Below, piece by piece: positions 12,455 through 25,400 of a DNA stretch of 64,000 bases (its first letter is position 1; each line of letters starts with the position of its first letter). Made by a program: the position numbers and the translations under genes. The DNA is from Babylonia areolata (taxonomy: Eukaryota > Mollusca > Gastropoda > Neogastropoda > Buccinidae). The stretch spans positions 14,348,802 through 14,412,801 of the forward strand of contig NC_134901.1 of assembly GCF_041734735.1 (NCBI RefSeq), in the 5' to 3' direction. Below the pieces are notes generated by a model. It was not told the origin of the DNA. It was given only the letters and a program-made list of their open reading frames with translations, and did not search any database.

Positions 12455-12830
12455 TGATAGTCAGTTGTGTTCGTCTATGACCACCAGAACAGCATAGGAG
12501 GCAACTGCTGTCCTGACTATCTGGCCTGGAACTTGATTTTGCGGAGTGTCTTGCCCAAGTTGCATCCCCACTCTCACGGCCAAGGGGTTTTAGGACAGTC
12601 GGCGATGGGATGGTTCCCAAAGACCGACTAGCCCCAAAGGCTGCAGCACTAAGAGCCAGTGTAATCTTGCCTCCTGATTTCGGTCATAGTCCTTCACAAA
12701 AGACTAAGCTGTAAATGACTTCCCAATTTCCTGGAGAAACCATATATCATACAGCCCACAATTTGCTGTTGGCCCAATTGTATGATTATGTCAATCTGTG
12801 AAAAAAGCTGAGCGATGCACTCTGAATATA
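12455..12830 (+). repeat. Dispersed repeat family C (about 370 bp), complete-looking copy
   Basis: This unclassified interspersed repeat is also present at 31075-31860 (split by a SINE) and 39225-39460. Shared blocks in order: GGAGGCAACTGCTGTCC, GTGTCTTGCCCAAGTT, GGCCAAG.GG.TTTAGGACAG, AAGGCTGCAGCACTAAGA, CAGTCTTGCCTCC-like, and GTAAATGA.TTCCCAAT. I see no tRNA-like head, terminal inverted repeats or coding capacity, so its class is open (SINE body or MITE-like). Confidence 0.7.
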
Positions 12831-12910
12831 TTGTAAGTGCCTTGATAAGGGCCTCAAAAATGGCATTCGGCTTATTATATCCAATATGAAAAGATCTGTA
12901 TTGACATTTC

Positions 12911-13048
12911 TGTATGTATTTAAGTTCTTGTTGTGTGCGCGCACGTGTGTATTCAAGTTCTTGTTGTGTGCGCGCACGTGTGTATTCGAGTTCTTGTTGT
13001 GTGCGCGCACGTGTGTATTCAAGTTCTTGTGAGCGCGCACGTGTGTAT
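12911..13048. repeat. 33-bp minisatellite with a CG-rich palindrome
   Basis: About four copies of a 33-bp unit built on AAGTTCTTGTTGTGTG followed by the palindromic core GTGCGCGCAC and TGTGTATTC. The last copy is shortened. Because 33 is a multiple of three it is open in frame as an 11-residue repeat (SSSCCVRARVY), which I regard as incidental. Confidence 0.85.
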
Positions 13049-13164
13049 CATAGTGTGCGAACGTGCGTGCATGTGTGCATGACTAAATGTGGGTAAAATC
13101 CATCCACTATCAATTTAGAAACCAGTGTTTCTTACATCTTCGCAGACAGAGACACTGACTGAAA

Positions 13165-13214
<50 letters not shown>

Positions 13215-13222
13215 TACACACA

Positions 13223-13253
<31 letters not shown>

Positions 13254-13935
13254 TTGGTATCGTAAATAACTGGTAACAAATAAACATCTCATTACGATCA
13301 CCATGAAACTGTCAATATCACAATCACTGCAATGGGAAATTTCTATTCTGGTGGATCGCGAGTCGTAACGCTTCGTTCTAGTGGTGTCGGCGTAGTAATA
13401 GATAGGTTCTATAGTATCCTGGCTTCGTAAACAGCCTCCTGATATCCCACCCCAGCACACACACCCAAACCTTTCAGGGTCATATCACCTGAGGTGGGTA
13501 TTAACGTTAAACCCGAACTGTTTGTAATGAAGCCGGATGAACGATACGGAGTTCCTCCCTTCCCCCCCCCCCCCCCCCACCCCAACCCCCCCACCACCTC
13601 TCTGTGTGTCCTGTTCTGTTTCCCGACTTGGGTGTCCTGTCTCAAATGCTGAACACAATGAGAGCATCGATTTTCAATATTCATCCAATGACCTATCAGC
13701 CAGCGACGTGTGTTGCCGAATCCTGGGGTGTGGACACAACCAGCATCAATTATTCATAACCAGACGAGTCGCCACAAGCACGATAGTGAGCGGGGAATAC
13801 ATTGGTAGAACCTTGGTGTTGGAAAATGTCTTACAACACGCACGTTTTTGCTTGTCTTCTTTCTTCTTTCTGTCTGTATACTTGCATACTTGCATACTCT
13901 CTCTCTTTAGTGGTGTGTGTGTGTGTGTGTGTGCG

Positions 13936-13966
<31 letters not shown>

Positions 13967-14189
13967 CTGTCTGCCTGTCGGTGATAGAAATGAAATGGAA
14001 GTGAAAACAGTTATTATTGAGAGAGAAAGATGTAGATTAAAAGATCGGGAGAAAGAGAGAGAGAGAGAGAGGGGGGGGGGGGGGGCTGGGTGTGTGTGTG
14101 TGTGTGGGGGGGGGGACATTGAACACTTAATTTCATTAGCTGTAGAGCTGAAGTAACAAAAGTGGCGAAAAAACAAACTAACAACAACG
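13049..14189. other. Intergenic, microsatellites
   Basis: It holds (CA)n at 13166-13250, a poly-C run near 13563-13580, (GT)n at 13913-13967, and (GA)n running into poly-G then GT at 14050-14116. The 155-codon + frame at 13537-14004 is proline- then Cys-Val-rich repeat translation. No host exon is seen. Confidence 0.65.
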
Positions 14190-14412
14190 AAAGAACCCAC
14201 GGCAACAAAAGGGTTGTTCCTGGCAAAATTCTGTAAGAAAAATCCACTTCGATAGGAAAAAGAAATAAAACTGCACGCAGGAAAAAATACAAAAAAAGGG
14301 TGGCGCTGTAGTGTAGCGACGCGCTTTCCCTGGGGAGAGCAGCCCGAATTTCATACAGAGAAATATTTTGTGATAAAAAGAAATACAAATACAAAATACA
14401 AATACAAATATT
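14190..14412 (+). mobile_element. SINE family B, 5'-truncated copy
   Basis: It begins inside the body at GAAAGAACCCACGGCAACAA and is nearly identical to the 3' half of the 10468 copy, including TGGCGCTGTAGTGTAGCGAC and the GGGGAGAGCAGCCCGAATTT block. It ends in several ACAAATACAAAT tail units. The high similarity to the 10468 copy suggests two recent insertions. Confidence 0.85.
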
Positions 14413-14782
14413 CATCGTTGGTTTCGCCAGTGTGAGGTCATGTTCACATTTCCTGATAGAAGCCCTTTTCAACTGCTAAAACAGAATCAGGCCACGCACG
14501 CATTTTGCACGGATTGTACAATTGAACATACTACGAATATAGGGATGAACAACTGGTGATAAGAAAATAGAAATTGAATCTGAATCTGCCGATCTCTGAT
14601 CCCTGAAGCGGCTGTTTGTGAACACGAAGAAAACCAAGATGAAAACAACAACAACAAAAAACGAATGCATGGAAAAGATTAACAATTGATTAAAGGTTCC
14701 TTTGTAAATGGGCAAAAGACTTATGGAAATGCTGGACGCAATCTCGTGTTCATTTCACATTTAGAATGCGCTTGTCACACGT

Positions 14783-14822
<40 letters not shown>

Positions 14823-15476
14823 AGGAGGAGAGGCCGGGGGCGGGGGGAAGGACGGGGGAGAGCAACGACAAACCTGTTTCACTGTCCTTAAATCATTACG
14901 TGTGTTGATACCATCAATAAAATGAACCACTATGCAGTTGGATGTTCATAGTATTACACTCTGGTGCTCAAAGTGAAGGTGAAACGAAGGTAGCCAACTA
15001 GACAGTCCGCAGGCGAAACGCGCGAAAGCAAAACGCGCATAGGAGAAACTCGCGAAGGTAAAACTTGACGCACCGTTGACATTCACCTGAATACTGAAGC
15101 AGAGTTTGTAACGCCTCTCACTGATCGAAGTGCCCTGCTCAAGTCGCAGTATACGCATCTAAAAAAAAATCTTTTCAGGTACGTGAATGTCGCAAATGCA
15201 GTGAAAGAGTTAAACAGTTTCAAACGCTGAGCCCATGCGTTCATCATTCTGTGTGGTAAAAGAGGGAGAAGAAAGGCAGACACAGAACTCATAACTCAGA
15301 ACGGTTTTTTTTTAATTTTTATTATTATTCAAGGATTAAGATTTTGGGCGTGGCCCATTCTTCCGACCTGTCCTTTCTAATCTACATCAGTTGCAATAGC
15401 ACACATATGTTTAATGAAAAGGGGAGAAAGAGAGAATTAAAATTTTAAAAAGTCCTGCAGAAAGAATATGATAAAG

Positions 15477-15533
<57 letters not shown>

Positions 15534-17159
15534 CACAGTTTGACAGAAGGATGAGGGAGAGAGAGTGAGGGGGGAAGGGGAAGAGATATGACAGACAGCT
15601 AGAGGGTCAGCGGAGAGGAGGGGGAGGGGCGGGGTGGGGGGTGATGGGGGCTTAGAAAAAAGTTGAAAAGGGAGAGCAGAAAACAAGAGCGGGCGAAAAA
15701 TCAAGTTCACGGCACGGGTGGGACAACCCGGTTTCGAACTCCGACTTCCCCAGCTCAGGTAACGTCAGACCAAGGTCGGCCGTTCAGAGGACCTTACCTG
15801 CCCCATTATTTGCCTCTCTCTTCAGACAGGGCAACGGCGGTGTCAGCTTTCTGTGTGTGCACTGCACTGGCCCTCAGCACAAAGATCTGCTTGTACAGCA
15901 CAGTTTTTATTCCGCTGGAGTCGGCCCAGAAACATTCCCCTTGGTGTTATATCACTGCGGGCCATTTTTGTTTTATTCCATCCAGTGCACCATGTCAACT
16001 CCATGAGCCAACTTTTCCCATTAAAATAATTATCTGTATTTTTCTCCAAAAATGTGTATTCCAACGCGAATCTATTCATTCATCATCATTACCATCATCA
16101 TCATCATCACCATCATTATTATTATTGTTATTCTTTATTTTGTTTTGCTATTATTACTTTTTTAATCAAGGGTGTCATTTTGGGACAGGACTCGTGTAAC
16201 TCCATCCTATGACCCAAGGATTCCAATGGGGTTCTAGCCAGAAGAATTGATGATGTTGATAATGATGATGATGCTGATGATATTGATACTTATATAGCGC
16301 CTGTCCTTGCTTAGGACCAAGCTCTAAGCGCTTTACAGAGAGTCATTTGCACGACTGTTGTCCTGAAAGGACTCCCCGTGGACTGATCTGGGCCTGAATA
16401 CACACCCCACCCGTGTTCTTGTGGAGTTAAGCTTGTATTGCCTGTGAATGATTATTGGAGTCGAAAAGATACCAGACACATAACAAAATTCTTTGGGACC
16501 AGGACTGGAGTGTGTTGGGGGTGCTGCCCAAAATTGACCCCAGCCTGGTTTTTTTTGTTTGTTTGTTTGTTTGTTTTGTTTTGTTTTGTTTTTCACCAGG
16601 AATATACTGACTTAAGATTTCTAATATATTGGTAAAATGCTTATCTTAAGAGTGTGGAGTCATTTCGGGACAATGGGTGGAGTCTTCATGGGCTGACACT
16701 CCACCAAAATCATTCCTGGCCTTCTTCAGAATGATTCCATGGAGTTAATTTGTGGGTGGGGTCATTCTGGGATAAGACACCGGCCCAACACGACCACAGT
16801 GAGAGCGTTGCTGCTTTTTCTTCCTTCTGTTTCTTCTCTTTTTATGAACGAACTTTTTCTTAACCCCCTCCCACACCCCACTCCTCCGATGTTGATGTTG
16901 TTGCTTTGTTTTGGCAACGGGGCTTCTCGCGCGTTCGCGTAGTTACTGCCGTTTAACTATTGAGTGATTGAGTTGTCGTTGCTCCCTCATTGGAGTGATA
17001 TTGCGTTGTTGTTTTTGTTGTTGCTGATATTGATGTTGTTGATGGTGGTGGTAGCGGTGAGAGTCGGTCGCTGTGTTAGTGGACTACCTTTTGTGTGATG
17101 GAATGAAGAAATTTGCGATTTTCTTCTTCTTCCTCTTCTTCTTCCTCCTTCTCCTCCTC

Positions 17160-17219
<60 letters not shown>

Positions 17220-19805
17220 TCCCTTTCCTACTTTCTTTCTTTCATATCTTTTTGTCTTCCTTTCTTTTCTTTCGTTCTTATCTCTCTTTATCTTCTTCTT
17301 TTTTTCTTCATTTACTTTCCTTTTTTTTTGTTTTTTATTTCCACCCAAACTTTTATTTCAGTAAAAGTTTTATGAAAGTGTGAACTAAACTACCTGGTAC
17401 GAAATAAAATTTGTAATCAAATATGAAGGGAAGTGGTTTCAAAACAAACACACATACTTTCAGATCCTAGTTCTCTCTTCTTTGACTTTTATTCTCTCTC
17501 TTTTTTTTTTCTCTTTTTTTATTATTATTATTTTTTTAATAGGGAAATGCAGGTGCAACGTGTTCAATGTCTCCAGTTATTTTGAGTTGGTGAGATCCCT
17601 GTTAATGTGGGTTCAGTTCAATATTTCAAGGGAAACAAGATAGGCAGATGCCTTGAGTATTTATATTAACGCAGTGGAGAAGAAGAACAAAGCACTTCCT
17701 ATGAAAGGAGGGGGCGGGGTGATGGTTTAGGATATTACACTGGCTGACTGAAATAAAACTATATGTCTCTGTCTTTTCTTTTCTTTTTTGTTGTTGTCTT
17801 TTTCTTCATTTATTGGAACAGTTATGCATTATATCAAGTGTCAATGAAACTGTCAGTTATGTCGGGGAAAGTTATGGGGAATAAAAACGCCGTTAACCTG
17901 TATTCAGTTTTGACATCTTTCCAGTGTTGGCACGGTGATGTCAACTGACTGAGCACATGACTATATTTTATACTGAAACTGACATAACGTGATAACCATT
18001 CAGAGCCACGGCCCGGTAAACTTTATAGCATTTTTTTTCTCCTATTCTCAGATCTTGAAACGAAGAGCATGACTTTTCTGGACTATTGATACACTTTTTT
18101 TTTCTTAAAAAAAAAAAAAAAAATTCAGTATCTTTTTTTTTTTTTTTTTTGGTATAGTTTTTTAAAATACACATTTTCATTCAGAAACTTAAAAACTTTT
18201 TTCAACAATTTTTTTAAAATTCCCCATCATTCACCCATCCATTCCACAAATCTTACATTCATTCATGAACATCTGTCTGCTGTGGTCGTTATACGGGGTT
18301 ACCTGCAAATGGACAGGAAAAGAGAAATGAAAATGTCATGGAAACATGCAACAATGTTGGCAATGACATGATGTTGTAAAATGCATAGAGCTTCAAGAAT
18401 ATGCGCTATAGTAAAACTTCTGAATAAATACATAAACAAATAAGTAAATAAATAAACATTTCTGGAGACAGTACGGATAAATTATGTGACGGATGTCTTC
18501 ACATTCTTTTTAAAGAAATGCTATATCAATGTATTACTGATTTTTTTGATTAAAAAACAACAACTTTTTTTAGCCTCTATTCATTTTTTAAACTATGCAG
18601 CTCTTTTTTTTTTCCAACAAAGTGAGTCGTATTTATAGACTCTGAACAAGCAAGGCAATATAAGGTTTAACAAAACAAAAATGTAGGTCATAAAAAAAAT
18701 AGTCTGCGAAACGAAGAAGACATGGAGGTGGACACATCATTTGACAACTTGCACAGCTCAACATGAGCACGTGAAAACGGAGAGTTACGGCCCGGATGAG
18801 ACACACAACCCTGACACGAATACCTTGACCTTCACAAAGAGACATGTGTGAACTCACATAAAATTGTCGTCATTTTGCTTGCGACGCGCCTTACTTGAAG
18901 ACGCACATCGTGTAGATCAAATTAAAGCAAAAAAGACCCTCGAATACACATTGGTCTTTTGACTAATTTCTACCGGTAAGGAAAACTTGTGTTCTCTCCC
19001 CTATTCATATGTAGTTATTTGTTATTATCGTTACCGTTAGGGTTTTTTTGTGTGAGTTTTTTTTGTTTGTTTGGTTTTTTGTTGTTGTTTGTTTTTTGTT
19101 GTTTTTTTTGGGGGGGGATGGGGGCGGTGTGTGTGTGTGTGTTTTGGGGAGGGGGGTCCCCTTTTTTTCTTTTCCTTTAAAATACTTTTTTCTTTGTGCT
19201 CTGCACGTGGCTTTCTTCATTGACCGAAAAAGAAACAAACAAAACAAAAACAGCAACAGCAACAACAACAACAACAAATATGAAAAATAAGTAAATAAAT
19301 AAAATAAATAATCATACTAATCATACTAATAATGATAGTAATACTGATGGTAGCAAAGCGAAATATTCAAATAGAAAAGAACACATTGTGTGATAAAGAA
19401 AAAGGAGATAGGAATAGTCCCATTCATGCTGCTTTTGTGTGTGGATTTTCTAATGATGGACATTTGTTGCGTGCTTTAATATTCTGCAAATGCATACGTA
19501 TGTCTGGGTTTCTTTATGCATTAGTGTGCATTATATGTGACATTTTCACCCAATTCTTTTTAAAAAGATAATGATGACGACAACAACAATAATAATAATC
19601 AAAATAGCAATAATGATGATGATAATAACGATAGGTACTCAGAGGAGGAGCTGAAGAGGAATGATAATGATATTAATTAGATGCATAATTATTGCTGTTA
19701 CTACCTTAGTCAACAACGTCATTGCAGTTTTCATATACATTTAGATATGTGCCATGTATATGCAGACAATTGTCAATGTTGTCAAGCATTATGTTTATTC
19801 CGTAC
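14413..19805. other. Intergenic, microsatellites and degenerate repeat pieces
   Basis: It holds (GA)n at 14788-14815, (CA)n at 15481-15532, (CT)n at 17165-17213 embedded in a CTT-rich stretch, and several oligo-T and oligo-A runs (18106-18155). At 16262-16345 there is a segment with CTTATATAGCGCCTGTCC and AAGCTCTAAGCGCTTTAC that looks like a dispersed repeat, and 18372-18425 carries a weak TGTAAA..GC.TAGAGC relic also seen at 34214-34291. A 178-codon frame at 15663-16199 has no family resemblance. No host exon is supported. Confidence 0.55.
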
Positions 19806-20250
19806 CTACATGAACTGTATTTTTCGACGTGAGACTTGCTGTTCAAAAGTTACTAAGATTGGAGATGTTGTTTTAGATTTCTTGCCAATACTTATGCACA
19901 TCTTTCCAATAAGTATTATTCTGTTTATAGTATTTACCGTGCAGTTTTTAATTTCTTTGTTTTGAAAACCAAACAAGACTTTGTTTACTGTCAATTGTAC
20001 TTTTTTTCCCCCAATGTTACTGCTTATATAACGTTCAACTGCTTTCCAAAAATTATTGACATTTGGGCATTCAAAAAAGAAGTGTTCAATAAAATCTACC
20101 ACATCTTTGCAAGTCGTGCATTTATTGTCATCAGTCACATTCATTTTACGTAGCAGAATATTTGTTGGGTATATGCTGTGGAGGATCTTCCATTGCAGTT
20201 CATGCTTTTTATCAAACCCCGGCAGTTCACTGTTTACAACAAAAACAGGT
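19806..20250 (-). pseudogene. LINE ORF2 3' fragment with zf-RVT-type zinc motif
   Basis: The - strand frame encodes LQWKILHSIYPTNILL, then a Cys-His cluster (CTTC, then EHFFFEC, i.e. C-x2-C...H-x4-C) and FWKAVERYI. This is the pattern of the zinc-binding region near the C-terminus of L1/Tx1-like LINE ORF2 proteins. The reading frame extends upstream to 20483, but that part is hydrophobic low-complexity sequence and not element-like, so the insertion is strongly 5'-truncated. About 150 codons of the element remain, ending at the stop near 19806. Confidence 0.65.
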
Positions 20251-22415
20251 AAAGTACGCACACCTCCCAAGTCGATATCAGTCGTCACGGTGAACAAATC
20301 AATAGAAAAGAAGAGGGAAGACAAAAAACAAAACAGAAAAAAGGCACAGGATAAATCACCAGACACAGAAACACCAGGACAAAAGAAACCAAAACACAAC
20401 AGTAAACCGTCAACGGCTACTGGAAAGGAGGTAACCCCCCCCCCCAAAAAAAAACAAAAAAAAACAAACAAAACAACAACCAAAAAACAAGAGAGGCAAG
20501 GCCTTTAAGACTCACTTGTGATACACTTAAGAAAAAAAAGAAGAAGAAAATCCAAGCTTTTTGTGTATTGAGTATAATTTCAAAATGTAATGTTTAAGAT
20601 GAGAAAGATCAGCTTAAAGCAAATTAACTCCCCTAGCATTAATTACAGAGTAATTTCCCTTTTATACTATCTGCACCAAAACGTTTGCAAAATAATTAAA
20701 ACTTCCATGCTTAGCAAAAGAAGTTCCTGTTTGAACAAAAAAATGATAATAATGACTGCTCTTGTTGTTTGGTCAGAATATCACATATAATTCGGCTTCA
20801 TTTTTTTATTTTTTTGTGCCCATCCCAGAGGTGCAATATTGTTTTAAACAAGATGACTGGAAAGAACTTAATTTTTCCTATTTTCATGCCTAATTTGGTG
20901 TCAACTGACAAAGTATTTGCAGAGAAAATGTCAATGTTAAGGTTTACTACGGACACACAGACACACGGACACACACACACACACACAGACAACCGAACAC
21001 CGGGTTAAAACATAGACTCACTTTGTTTACACAAGTGAGTCAAAAAAGTCCGTAAACTGTAACAGAGAGCGCACACAAACACGTCCAGTCGTCTTCGACG
21101 TGAACACCGTTCTCCTTCATTTACATTCCTTTTTTGATTCTTTTTCTTCTTCGTTTCATTCATCCATTTCTTCCTTTATTCAAATCTTATCTTCAGAGAC
21201 ATCGTTTGGAGGTATCCGAGACAGTAGTATTTCAATTGGAAGCTGTCTGTTATAAGTGGATGACAGATGACGGTCTATTGAGATTGGCCCCTTGGGTCAA
21301 GTTGTTTCTCTGAGCGGTGGAAGAAAGTCGCATGCTTGTGCGCCGGCTGTGCAGTTCTAGCGTTCTGTCTACCTGTCTGTCTGTCCACCAGTCTATATAT
21401 TTCTCTCTCTTTACCCATCAGACACACACATAACCATGGACGCACGGAAAAAAGCGCACACATGCACACAGACACACAGACTCAGTCACACACACACAGA
21501 CACACACGCACGCAAGCACACACACTCATGCAGACAGACAGACAGACACACACACACACACACACACACACAACAACAACAACAACAACAACAACAAAAC
21601 AACAACAGCAAAAAACAACAACAACAAAACAACAACAACAACAACCAACAAAAACCGACAACAAAAAACAACAACAAACAAACAAACATAACAAAACAAC
21701 AACAATTACAACAACAACAACAAAAGCAAAAAACGAAAAACAGGAGGATTCTTGTCCTACGAAGTTAATGCTCAAACAAAATGCTGATAAAAAAACAACA
21801 GCAACAAAAAACCACTCTTCTGTTCAGCAGGGCTGCCACACTTCACACCACCACCGCAATGCACTTGAGGAAGAGTTCATGACCCGAATTTTTTTTTGCT
21901 TGGCTTTCTTTTTATAGCAACGTTTGTTTTTGCTTCGCCCCCTCCCCTACCCCCCCCCCCCCTCCCCCCCCCCCCCCCCCACCTCCAACCTTTTATTATG
22001 TATGGTTTGAACAGAATGAAATGGTTCTGTCAGTAAATATGTGAATACGTTTTGACACCTCATTGAAACTGAAACTGGGGAAATGGGGATTCGGTTCGAG
22101 TCCCCACCAAATCCAGAACCATCTGTCTTGGATTCTTCAACCCCTACTGACTTCAACAAGAATTAAAGCTTACCGCCTGAGACTTCAAAATCGGGTTTCA
22201 AGTACTTCCTACACTTTGGTGTCTGTATTGGTATCTGTGTCGAATTGCTTACCGAACGTTTCATTGCAGTTTTATATGCACATTTTATGCCAGTTTTTTT
22301 TTGTCTTTCTTTCTTCTTTCTCCCCCGTAATACTGAGCATAAATCACAACTTTTCGAAGTGCAAGGCAGAATTCATCTTCGCTTTTTATGTTGTATGTTT
22401 GAATATGTAGGTAGC

Positions 22416-22489
<74 letters not shown>

Positions 22490-22494
22490 TGTGT
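20251..22494. other. Intergenic, CA and CAA microsatellites
   Basis: It holds CA/CAGA tracts at 20950-20990 and 21420-21570, a long (CAA)n-like tract at 21571-21740, poly-C runs at 21948-21980, and (TA)n followed by (TG)n at 22415-22495, directly before LINE copy B. A B-box-like GGTTCGAGTCC at 22093 may be a SINE remnant. No host exon is seen. Confidence 0.6.
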
Positions 22495-25400
22495 GTTAGG
22501 TGTCAGGTCAGGGGCATAGCCCTTGCTACTGGTACCATGTAACCCAGTACTACCTGCCGCATGTGAAGTCTCCCAACGACAGACCAGGCGGAGGAGGAAA
22601 CCTTTCCCAACGGCTGTGAAGACGGAAGAGGATGACCAAAGGGCAGGGGGAGCTCTTATCCTTGGCTGGAAGTTCCCCTAGGAGACGGAGCTCCGAAGAA
22701 AAAACCTGCACCTGCCGAGGCCGTCCTACACGTGGCAGTATCTGCACCTGTGGGACTGTGAGCGTCCGTAGGCGAGAGAGTGGGGAAGGGACTGCACAAC
22801 TCCTCCTCACTAAAAAAAAAGTCACCTGTGCTGGTCAGGCAGCCAGGCTAATGTCGGAACGACGAGCTAGCCCTTCAACACCCAGCTTTCTCAAGCCCTG
22901 CGGCGATGGAGAAGTGGTAACGGGGACAGGCAGAGGATGCTGCTGGCAGTTCCTAGTCACGACTCTGCACGCAGGCGGCTGTGGGGTGATGGTCGTCCGC
23001 CGTAGACTGGGGCAGATGCGGCGCCCGTATCCTCCCACAGTGTCAGAGCAGCCCTTTTTAGGGACAGCACTGCTCTCCCCACATGGGAAAGGGGAGATAA
23101 AAAGATCCCCAAACAAAGCCTGCCTCACCTAGTACCTAGTAGGAAACCGCACCTGCTTGGACATCCAACAATAGCGGTCGAAAACAACAAAAGAAAAGAA
23201 CCAGAGTCATGCCCTGACTCTGGATGCCTGGAATGTTCGCACCCTCTTAGACAGAGACGACAGACCAGAAAGACGCACAGCGCTCATTGCTAGAATGCTT
23301 GATCGCTACCAGGTGGACATAGCAGCCCTGAGCGAAACCAGGTTTGCGGGTGAAACCCAGCTGGAGGAAGTTGGAGGGGGCTACACCTTCTACTGCATCG
23401 GGAAGCCAGATGGCACCCCAAGAACCTCAGGCGTGGGTTTTGCCATACGAACCAAACTTGCACGACAGCTTGACAGCCTTCCACATAAGATAAACGACAG
23501 GTTGATGACCCTGCGTCTGAAGCTGTCCAAGGATCGCTTCGCCACAGTCATCAGCTGCTATGCCCCGACGATGACCAACCCCGATGACATCAAAGAAGCT
23601 TTCTACGAGGAGCTCAGCCGCGCCATTTCAGCGGTAGACAGAAAGTACAGGCTGATCTTTGGGGATTTCAATGCCCGCGTCGGCGTGGACTTCTCCTCGT
23701 GGCCAAAAGTCCTAGGACAGCACGACACTGGCAAGTGCAACTCCAACGGACTGTTTTTGCTCTCGTTCTGTGCGCAGCATGGACTGACCATCACCAACAC
23801 CCTCTTCCAACAAGCGGACAAGTACAAGAACACATGCATGCACCCGCGCTCCAAGCAATGGCACATGCTGGACTATGTGATTGTCCGGCAGAGGGACAGA
23901 GGTGATGTTTCCACTACACGCTGCAAGCTCCAACCAGCCAGGCAGAAACCCCCTCGGAAGCTGAACATCCAGCGCCTCCCTATCACCAAGGACGCGCTGC
24001 AGCAGCAAATCCAAGTAGCTCTCCAAGAAATTCCTGCATCGACTGAATTAGAAGAGGTATAGAGCACCTTTAGAGATGATGTGTACACAGCAGCAGCTGA
24101 CACACTCGGCTTTGTACAGAGGAGCCAAAAGACTGGTTTGACGAGAACGACTCTGGAATCTCCAAGCTCCTGAACACACTGTATATACGGCATCAGGATC
24201 ACATTTCCGATAAAGACTGCCAGAGGAAGGAGAACCAGTTCTTGCAAACCAAGCAACTCGTACAGAAGAGGCTGCATGAGATGAAGAACACCTGGTGGGA
24301 TAGAAAGTCTGAAGAGCTTCAGTCCACTGCTGATGCTCACGACATGAAGACCTTCTGTGATGGTCTCCGAGCTGTGTATGGGCCGAGAGTCACAGGATCA
24401 ACCCCTGTCCGAGCCTTGGACCAGACCACCCTCCTGACAGACAAGAAAGACATCCTTGCCCGCTGGGCAGAGCACTTCAACACCCTTCTCAACAGGGACT
24501 CGTCCGTATCTGACGAGGCAATTGCAGCCCTCCCACAGCTACCAGTCAGTGACTCGCTAGCTGCCCCTCCCACCAAGGTCGAGACCCAGAAGGCCCTGAA
24601 GCTGACAACGTCAGGAAAAGCACCAGGAGCGGATGGAATCCAGGCTGACATCTACAAGTATGGAGGCGAGGTGTTGACAGACAAGCTGACCGCCCTGTTC
24701 CAGTCCATCTGGGAGAGAGGGGAGGTCCCCCAGGATTTCAAGGATGCTTCTATTGTCCACATTTACAAACGGAAGGGAGACAAAATATCCTGCGATAACC
24801 ACCGTGGAATCTCTCTCCTCTGCATCGCCGGCAAGATCTTCGCCCGCATCATACTGAATAGACTGGTTGACCATGTCTCCAACACAGTCATCCCTGAAGC
24901 ACAGTGTGGCTTCCGCTCAGGCAGGGGAACATGTGACATGGTGTTTGCTGTACGCCAGATGCAAGAGAAGTGCCGTGAGCAGAACAAGGAGCTCCACATG
25001 GTCTTTGTAGACCTGACTAAGGCCTTTGACACGGTGAACCGCCGTGGTCTGTGGAAGATCCTCCTAAAGTTCGGCTGCCCAGAGAGCCTAATCCAGCTGA
25101 TTTCGTCTTTCCACGATGGCATGCAAGTGAGAGTACAGGAAAATACTGACATGTCGGATCCGTTCCCTGTGGTAAATGGAGTGAAGCAGGGCTGCGTCTT
25201 GGCACCCACACTGCTCTCCATTCTCTTCTCTGCCATGCTGATTGACGCCTTCCAAGACTGTGACCGGGGCATCTACATTCAGTTTCGCACAGATAGCAAA
25301 CTTTTCAACTTGTGGTGACTCCATGCCAGGTCCAGGGTGTTTGAGGCACTGATGAGAGAGTTCCTCTTCGCTGATGACAGCACTTGCTGCACACACCCAT

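Noticed and set aside
15663-16199. 178-residue + frame as a host gene
   Set aside because: No recognisable family, no splice context and a low-complexity C-terminal part.
20251-20483. Upstream half of the 225-codon - frame as part of the LINE protein
   Set aside because: Phe/Leu/Cys-rich low-complexity sequence in an A-rich stretch, unlike any LINE domain. Only the downstream half resembles zf-RVT.
22632-23132. 166-residue + frame before the endonuclease of LINE copy B
   Set aside because: Arg/Ser/Cys-rich with no domain. It ends before the endonuclease and has no counterpart in copy A.
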